From the NCBI RefSeq assembly GCF_041200175.1, contig NZ_CP165727.1:3881501-3945500 (forward strand): a DNA stretch of 64,000 nucleotides, in the 5' to 3' direction. Below are positions 59,112 to 64,000 of this stretch, piece after piece. A program made the position numbers and the translations under genes. The first letter of the stretch is position 1; the number at the start of each line of letters is the position of its first letter. The stretch is from Streptomyces sp. R33 (GTDB taxonomy: Bacteria > Actinomycetota > Actinomycetes > Streptomycetales > Streptomycetaceae). The notes beneath the pieces were generated by a model that had not been told where the DNA came from, did no database searches, and worked only from the letters and a program-made list of their open reading frames with translations.

Positions 59112-59642
59112 ATGACCACCTCGCCTGCTTCGCCCGCCTCGCTCCCCGTCGTACAGCTGCGCGTGCCCACCGATGAGGACGCGCGGGCCTGGCACGGGGT
59201 CTTCGACGACCCCGACGTCATGGAGTTCCTCGGCGGTCCCGCCGAGCTGTCCCTGTACGAGGAGTTCACGGCGCGGCAGCGCCTGCACGACGCCCGGCTC
59301 GGCTACTGCCTGTGGACGCTGCTGGACGCGGAGGGGGCGGTGATCGGGTTCACCGGCGCGCAGCCGTGGCCGCAGGAGGAGTGGGGACCCGTCGGGGAGA
59401 TCGAGATCGGCTGGCGCCTGGCCCGCTCCGCCTGGGGCCAGGGCTACGCGTACGCCGCGGCGCTGGCCACCCTCGACCGGCTCCGGGAGGCGGGGGTGCC
59501 GCACGTGGTCGCGATGATCCACGCCCGGAACACCCGCTCGGTGGCGGTCGCGGAGCGCCTCGGGATGGACCTGGCCGAGGAGTTCATCACTCCGGGCGGC
59601 AACCCGGGCCGCCGCTACGAACTGTCCCTCGCCCCCGAGTGA
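59112..59642 (+). CDS. GNAT-family N-acetyltransferase (RimJ/RimL type)
   Basis: A 176-residue acetyltransferase. LRVPTDEDARAWHGVFDDPDVMEFLGG opens like RimJ/RimL proteins, EIEIGWRLARSAWGQGYAYAAALATLDRL holds the acetyl-CoA pyrophosphate loop (WGQGYA), and ARNTRSVAVAERLGM is the motif B helix. ATG at 59112 lies 12 bases after GAAGGG. The acceptor is unknown. Confidence 0.88.
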   Translation: MTTSPASPASLPVVQLRVPTDEDARAWHGVFDDPDVMEFLGGPAELSLYEEFTARQRLHDARLGYCLWTLLDAEGAVIGFTGAQPWPQEEWGPVGEIEIGWRLARSAWGQGYAYAAALATLDRLREAGVPHVVAMIHARNTRSVAVAERLGMDLAEEFITPGGNPGRRYELSLAPE

Positions 59643-59687
59643 CCCCCGCCGGCCCCGGGACGCGGAGGGGGTCGAAACCGGGAGGGG

Positions 59688-60599
59688 TCAAAAGACGGAA
59701 AGGCCCGTCAGGGTCGTGAAGCGGTCGAGGGCGGCTGCCGCTGCGACGGAGTTGCCGTGGAGGTCGAGGCCCGGGCTCCACGCGGCCAGCGTGCAGCGGC
59801 CCGGGACGACCGCGACGATCCCGCCGCCCACCCCGCTCTTGCCCGGCAGGCCGACGCGGTACGCGAACTCCCCCGCCGCGTCGTACGTCCCGCACGTCAG
59901 CATCACCGCGTTGACCTGCTTGGCCTCGCTGCGCGTGAGGAGGCGGGAGCCGTCCGCGCGCAGCCCGTGGCGGGCCAGGAAGCGGCCCGCCCGCGCCAGG
60001 TCCGCACAGGTCATCTCGATCGAACACTGCCAGAAGTAGTGGTCCAGCAGCGTCGGCACGGGGTTGTCGATGTTGCCGTACGAGGCCATGAAGTGAGCCA
60101 GCGCGGCATTGCGGTCCCCGTGCTCGTGCTCCGAGGCCGCGACCTCCGCGTCGAAGCCGAGCTCCGGGTTCCCGCTCTCCTCCTGGAGGAACTTCAGGAG
60201 CTCGCTGCTCGCGTCGCCCGTCAGGGTCTGCAGCCGGTCGGTCACGACGAGCGCGCCCGCGTTGATGAACGGATTGCGTGGAATGCCGTTCTCGTACTCC
60301 AGCTGCACGAGGGAGTTGAACGGGTTGCCCGAGGGCTCCCGGCCGACCCGCTCCCACAGGCTGTCGCCGCCCTCGGCCAGCGCCAGGGCCAGGGCGAAGA
60401 CCTTGGTGATGGACTGGGCGGAGAACGGAACCTCCCAGTCCCCGACCCCGAAGACGTTCCCGTCGAGGTCGGCGACGGCCATCCCGAACTGCCGGGGGTC
60501 CACCGACGCGAGCGCCGGGATGTACTCGGCGGGCGTGCCGCTGCCCACCAACGGGGCGACGTCCGCGGCGATCTGCTCCAGGAGGGCCTGGTAATCCAC
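59688..60599 (-). CDS. glsA: Glutaminase
   Basis: A 303-residue serine-dependent glutaminase converting glutamine to glutamate and ammonia. The Ser-x-x-Lys active site is SAQSITKVFAL; SGNPFNSLVQLEYENGIPRNPFINAGA, GNIDNPVPTLLDHYFWQCS and KSGVGGGIVAVVPG are family blocks. GTG at 60599 follows AGGAAG. The gap to menG is only five bases and both run the same way, so they may share a transcript. Confidence 0.95.
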   Translation of the reverse strand: MDYQALLEQIAADVAPLVGSGTPAEYIPALASVDPRQFGMAVADLDGNVFGVGDWEVPFSAQSITKVFALALALAEGGDSLWERVGREPSGNPFNSLVQLEYENGIPRNPFINAGALVVTDRLQTLTGDASSELLKFLQEESGNPELGFDAEVAASEHEHGDRNAALAHFMASYGNIDNPVPTLLDHYFWQCSIEMTCADLARAGRFLARHGLRADGSRLLTRSEAKQVNAVMLTCGTYDAAGEFAYRVGLPGKSGVGGGIVAVVPGRCTLAAWSPGLDLHGNSVAAAAALDRFTTLTGLSVF

Positions 60600-60604
60600 G
60601 CTTC

Positions 60605-61297
60605 CTACGCCTTGGAACCGCGGTGCAGCGCGACGATCCCGCCGCTCAGGTTGCGCCAGGCGACCTTGGACCAGCCGGCCTTCTGCAGCAGCGCGGCCAG
60701 CGCCGGCTGGTCCGGCCACTCGCGGATCGACTCGGCGAGGTAGACGTACGCGTCGGGGTTGGAGGACACGGCGCGGGCCACCGGCGGCAGGGCCCGCATC
60801 AGGTACTCCACGTACACCGTCCGGAAGGGCGCCCACGTCGGTTGCGAGAACTCGCAGATGACGACCTGGCCGCCGGGCTTGGTCACCCGGTACAGCTCGC
60901 GCAGCGCGGCGTCGGTGTCCTGCACGTTGCGCAGCCCGAAGGAGATCGTCACGGTGTCGAAGACGTCGTCCTTGAACGGCAGCTTCGTCGCGTCGCCCGC
61001 GGTCAGCGGCAGCCAGGCGTGGCGCTTCTTGCCCTCGCGGAGCATGCCGAGGGAGAAGTCGCAGGGGACGACGTACGCGCCGGTCGCGGCGAACGGCAGC
61101 GAGGAGGTCGCGGTTCCGGCGGCCAGGTCCAGCACCTTGTGCCCGGGGCGCGCACCGACCGCCTTGGCGACCTCCTTGCGCCACAGGCGGGCCTGCCCGA
61201 GGGAGAGGACGTCGTTGGTGAGATCGTAGTTCGCCGCCACACCGTCGAACATGGAGGCGACTTCGTGCGGCTGCTTGTCCAGGGAAGCGCGGGTCAC
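60605..61297 (-). CDS. menG: Demethylmenaquinone methyltransferase
   Basis: A 230-residue SAM-dependent methyltransferase for the last step of menaquinone synthesis. VASMFDGVAANYDLTNDVLSLGQ opens the UbiE/MenG family, VLDLAAGTATSSLPFA is the SAM motif, and VTISFGLRNVQDTDAALREL is the second signature. GTG at 61297 is chosen because the conserved TRASLDKQPHEVA start follows. It agrees with mqnC, the polyprenyl synthase and the MenJ-like reductase in this window. Confidence 0.94.
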   Translation of the reverse strand: MTRASLDKQPHEVASMFDGVAANYDLTNDVLSLGQARLWRKEVAKAVGARPGHKVLDLAAGTATSSLPFAATGAYVVPCDFSLGMLREGKKRHAWLPLTAGDATKLPFKDDVFDTVTISFGLRNVQDTDAALRELYRVTKPGGQVVICEFSQPTWAPFRTVYVEYLMRALPPVARAVSSNPDAYVYLAESIREWPDQPALAALLQKAGWSKVAWRNLSGGIVALHRGSKA

Positions 61298-61487
61298 TGG
61301 CGTTGGCCCCTCAGGTGCGGTGCGGTGCGGGTGGGCTGATACCGGGCCATTCTCGCAGGCGCCCCCACGCCCCACCGCCGGGGGCACAACTGGCCCGAAG
61401 GACAGTTACGCGGAGCCCGGGCGTCCGCGTTGACTGGCTGGTACGGCCCGACAAGGCCTACCGAAACACGACATACACGAGCATCTC

Positions 61488-61503
61488 CACGAACACGTTC
61501 GTG
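61488..61503. promoter_or_regulatory. Inverted repeat in the leader of the DUF3152 gene
   Basis: CACGAA-CACG-TTCGTG, 37 bp before the ATG at 61540. Neighbouring copies of CACGA and TTCGTG make the region locally repetitive. Operator or leader hairpin; unproven. Confidence 0.4.
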
Positions 61504-61539
61504 AAGATCACGAAGACATTGCCGAACAAAGGGTTCACG

Positions 61540-62448
61540 ATGCCGGCAGGCCATTCCACCGGTCGACGCTCCGCCCTCGGTCCGCGCGCCAAGCGCCGGG
61601 CCGAGCGGCGCAGGCGGCTGCGCCGTACGGTCCTCGGCTCGGCCGCGGTGGTCGCCGTCTCGGCGACCGCGTACGCGATCGTGCCGCTGGACGACGCCGC
61701 CTCCGTCTCCGACAGCGTGGCCGCGCCGGCTGCCGTGGCGCCCGACCAGGATCCCGCCGCCGCTCCGTCCCCGTCGGCCTCGTCCGGCTCGCCCTCGCCC
61801 GGGCACTCCGCCGCCTCGCCGAACCCCGGCGCCGCATCGTCCAAGCCGGGCGGCGGCGGCAGCTCGGCCGCCGCCCCGGTGCCGCAGTCCGGGCCGGGGG
61901 TGTTCGCGGCCTCCTCGCGTTCGGGGCAGCCGCAGGGCAAGGGGACCGCCCGCCGCTGGCGGATCGAGGTCGAGGAGGGCAGCGGGGTCGACCCCAACGC
62001 CGCCGCCCAGTCGGTGGAGGCGATCCTCGGGGACCCGCGCGGCTGGACCCGGGATCCGGCGTACGGCTTCCAGCTCGTCGGGGCGGGCCAGCCGGTGGAC
62101 TTCACGGTGAAGATCGCGACGCCCACGACCACCGACCGGCTGTGCGAGGTGGTCACCCCCGAGCTCGTCGGCGAGACCAACTGCCGGGCCGGCCACACGG
62201 TCGTGGTGAACCTCAAGCGATGGCAGGAGGGGTCTCCGCAGTTCAAGGGCCCCGTGGAGGAGTACCGGGCGCTGATCGTCAACCACGAGGTGGGCCACGA
62301 GATAGGCCGCGACCACGAGACCTGCCCGGGCCCCGGCAAGCCCGCTCCGGCCATGATGCAGCAGATCAAGGGGCTGCTCGGCTGCCAGGCCAACGCCTGG
62401 CCGTTCGACGGGAAGGGAACCTACCTGTCGGGCCCGAACGTCCCTTAG
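61540..62448 (+). CDS. DUF3152 zincin-like exported protein
   Basis: A 302-residue protein. A very basic N-terminus (RAKRRAERRRRLRRT) and one hydrophobic helix (VLGSAAVVAVSATAYAIV) anchor or export it, and a Pro/Ser/Gly-rich linker runs to about residue 130. The C-terminal DUF3152 domain contains NHEVGHEIGRDHETC, an HExGHxxGxxH metzincin-type zinc motif, plus paired cysteines (LCEVVTP, TNCRAG, TCPGPG, LGCQAN) that could form disulfides outside the cell. A metallopeptidase role is likely but unproven for the family. Confidence 0.87.
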   Translation: MPAGHSTGRRSALGPRAKRRAERRRRLRRTVLGSAAVVAVSATAYAIVPLDDAASVSDSVAAPAAVAPDQDPAAAPSPSASSGSPSPGHSAASPNPGAASSKPGGGGSSAAAPVPQSGPGVFAASSRSGQPQGKGTARRWRIEVEEGSGVDPNAAAQSVEAILGDPRGWTRDPAYGFQLVGAGQPVDFTVKIATPTTTDRLCEVVTPELVGETNCRAGHTVVVNLKRWQEGSPQFKGPVEEYRALIVNHEVGHEIGRDHETCPGPGKPAPAMMQQIKGLLGCQANAWPFDGKGTYLSGPNVP

Positions 62449-62510
62449 GGCACAGGGAGAGCCGATGGGTTGACCACAGGGGCATCGGCCGGGGGCGAGG
62501 AGTGGAAACC

Positions 62511-62780
62511 GTGCGCGTCGTCAGCTTCAGCGTCCCGGCCTGGTTTCCGCCCCGGACCGGGGAGGAGGTGCGGCGCGAGGTCCAGCTCACCGAGCAGGAG
62601 TCGGCCGTGTTCCTGTGCCTGGCGACCGGCGCCTCCAACGCGGAACTCGCCGGCGAGCTGCAACTGTCCGTCAGCACGGTCAAGTTCCACGTCCACAACA
62701 TACGGGCGAAACTGGGCGGAATCAGCCGTCTCCAGGCCTGCCTCCTGGCCGCCCTGGCCCGCGAGGGCATCAGAACGTAG
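62511..62780 (+). CDS. Orphan LuxR-type DNA-binding protein
   Basis: An 89-residue protein that is little more than a LuxR helix-turn-helix: LTEQESAVFLCLATGASNAEL, then QLSVSTVKFHVHNIRAKLGG and SRLQACLLAALA. It has a 25-residue N-terminal stretch (SFSVPAWFPPRTGEEVRRE) and no receiver or ligand domain. GTG at 62511 has GAGGAG eight bases upstream; GTG at 62502 is possible. It lies 62 bp after the DUF3152 gene and is convergent with the gene at 62789. Confidence 0.8.
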   Translation: MRVVSFSVPAWFPPRTGEEVRREVQLTEQESAVFLCLATGASNAELAGELQLSVSTVKFHVHNIRAKLGGISRLQACLLAALAREGIRT

Positions 62781-62788
62781 CGCGCCCC

Positions 62789-63439
62789 CTAGCGGCGGCG
62801 GTGCAGGAGGCGGCCGGTGATGACCGTGGCCACGCAGGTGGTGGCTCCCTGGTCCAGCAGCGCCTCGGGGTCGGGGGCGGCGAACGCCGCGAAGCGGGCC
62901 GGGGCCCCCGGTTCCAGGATGCCGAAGAAGGCCTGCTCGACCGTGTCCCGGCCGGCGAACGGGTCCAGCGACGGCGGGGCCGGGGACACCGCGGCCGCCG
63001 GCGGGAGCAGCGTCAGCCCCGAGCGGACCACCGCCGTCCGTACCGCCGGGATCGTGAGCCGCCCGGCGACCGCCACCACCCCGCGGGCCAGCAGCTTCTG
63101 CGTGGCCCGGCGGGCGCTGTTGCCCCAGCGGGACTCGGTCAGCTTGAGGGAGTCGAGCGCCTCGGCGCCGGTGATCGGGTCGGCGCCGAGCTCGGTGACC
63201 TCGTACGGGTCGTCCGGGTAGTACGTGCGCTCCAGCAGCTCGTCCGCCCCGCGTACGAGCAGCCCCGGGGTCAGCACCCCGGGCCAGCGCCGGACCCGCG
63301 CGTGCGGGAACTCCGCGGCGAGTTCCCCGTACGCCCCGACGCGGGCGATCAGGTCGCCGTCGACGAGGACCGCGCCGCCGGGCAGCGCGGCGGAACCCGC
63401 CCCCGGGACGAGGAGTTCAGCGGTGTGGAGGGTCAGCAC
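62789..63439 (-). CDS. Truncated amidohydrolase-like (imidazolonepropionase-like) protein
   Basis: A 216-residue protein. Its start (LTLHTAELLVPGAGSAALPGGAVLVDGDLIARVG) and end (FAAPDPEALLDQGATTCVATVITGRLL) are the beta-sandwich of the amidohydrolase superfamily, but the barrel between them is almost absent. The place of the metal-binding HxH reads PGLLVRGADELL, so catalysis is unlikely. It follows mqnC on the same strand with 45 bp between. Some menaquinone operons carry an aminofutalosine deaminase here; this looks like a catalytically dead, shortened relative with a structural or unknown role. Confidence 0.65.
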   Translation of the reverse strand: MLTLHTAELLVPGAGSAALPGGAVLVDGDLIARVGAYGELAAEFPHARVRRWPGVLTPGLLVRGADELLERTYYPDDPYEVTELGADPITGAEALDSLKLTESRWGNSARRATQKLLARGVVAVAGRLTIPAVRTAVVRSGLTLLPPAAAVSPAPPSLDPFAGRDTVEQAFFGILEPGAPARFAAFAAPDPEALLDQGATTCVATVITGRLLHRRR

Positions 63440-63484
63440 GGGCGTGTCGGTCCGTCGTCAGTCCGTCGTCAGATCGTCGAGTCG

Positions 63485-64000
63485 TCAGTTCGTCGAGATG
63501 AGCTTCAGCTCGGGGTGCGCCGTGCCGCCCTCGATGGCGGTGGACGAGATGTGCGAGACGACGCGGTCGTCGACCGGGTCGTTCGCCGGGTCGTCGTGCA
63601 CGAGCAGGTGCTCGTACGTCGTCGCGCGCTGCGCGGGGACGCGGCCCGCCTTGCGGATCAGGTCGATGATCTCCTGGCGGTTGGAGCGGTGCTTCGCTCC
63701 GGCCGAGGAGACCACGTTCTCCTCGAGCATGATCGAGCCGAGGTCGTCCGCGCCGTAGTGCAGCGAGAGCTGGCCCGCCTCCTTGCCCACGGTGAGCCAG
63801 GAGCCCTGGATGTGGGCGATGTTGTCGAGGAAGAGCCGCGCGATGGCGATCATCCGCAGGTACTCGAAGACCGTCGCCTGGGTCCGGCCCTTGAGGTGGT
63901 TGTTCTCGGGCTGGTACGTGTACGGGATGAACGCGCGGAAGCCGCCCGTCCGGTCCTGCGTGTCACGGATCATCGCGATGTGCTCGATGCGCTCGGCGTT
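63485..64000 (-). CDS. mqnC: Cyclic dehypoxanthinyl futalosine synthase, 3' part
   Basis: The last 171 residues of a radical-SAM enzyme of the futalosine menaquinone route; the 5' end is outside the window at the right edge. FRAFIPYTYQPENNHLKGR, LFLDNIAHIQGSWLTVGKE, LHYGADDLGSIMLEENVVSSAG and TYEHLLVHDDP match MqnC. The radical-SAM cysteines lie beyond the edge. Its presence shows that this organism makes menaquinone by futalosine and not by the classical MenA-F pathway start. Confidence 0.93.
   Translation of the reverse strand, partial: NAERIEHIAMIRDTQDRTGGFRAFIPYTYQPENNHLKGRTQATVFEYLRMIAIARLFLDNIAHIQGSWLTVGKEAGQLSLHYGADDLGSIMLEENVVSSAGAKHRSNRQEIIDLIRKAGRVPAQRATTYEHLLVHDDPANDPVDDRVVSHISSTAIEGGTAHPELKLISTN

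Overview
The window is chromosomal DNA of a Streptomyces-type actinomycete. It is very GC-rich with strong G/C at third codon positions. It has many GTG starts, tight operons with 1-10 bp stop/start overlaps, long perfect hairpins between genes, a futalosine-route menaquinone gene, and the dispersed intergenic repeat common in Streptomyces. I see no phage, transposon, tRNA, rRNA or CRISPR. It reads as core chromosome with a few accessory pieces.

Left part (1-20 kb). A GT2 glycosyltransferase, a YccF-like membrane protein and HtpX precede a second, incomplete complex I operon on the minus strand (nuoA2 B2 C2 H2 I2 J2 K2 L2 M2 N2; 12622 down to 2669). It has no nuoD, E, F or G. Divergent from it are two tandem paralogous histidine kinases and one NarL-type regulator, then a 2-oxoacid:ferredoxin oxidoreductase (korA-korB). 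The layout suggests a ferredoxin-linked membrane arm beside a ferredoxin-reducing enzyme.

Middle part (20-39.6 kb). There is an HxlR regulator with its divergent NmrA-type reductase, a RarD-type permease, a secreted M28 aminopeptidase with a P-domain, a ribbon-helix-helix/Fic-like toxin-antitoxin pair, a LolA-like secreted protein, a long-chain polyprenyl diphosphate synthase, a small frameshifted membrane gene coupled to a CocE/NonD hydrolase, a HAD phosphatase and fumarylacetoacetase. Next comes an uncharacterised six-gene operon (31.98-38.9 kb): a GntR/HutC regulator, an AprB-like two-cluster ferredoxin, a sulfonate/nitrate-type binding lipoprotein with a NosL-like tail, a permease, an ATPase, and an AprA/fumarate-reductase-like flavoprotein with about 280 residues of HEAT repeats. 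This is the best candidate for an undescribed system. A Uma2-family protein closes the block.

Right part (39.7-64 kb). The complete 14-gene nuoA-N operon runs on the minus strand (55599 down to 39686), with a near-consensus Rex operator upstream of nuoA. Then come a secreted NlpC/P60 hydrolase, a small membrane protein, a geranylgeranyl-reductase-like flavoprotein (probably a menaquinone side-chain reductase), a GNAT acetyltransferase, glutaminase, the menaquinone methyltransferase menG, a DUF3152 zincin-like protein, an orphan LuxR-type regulator, a truncated amidohydrolase-like protein and the 3' part of mqnC. With the polyprenyl synthase, these genes make and tailor the menaquinone that both complex I operons would reduce.
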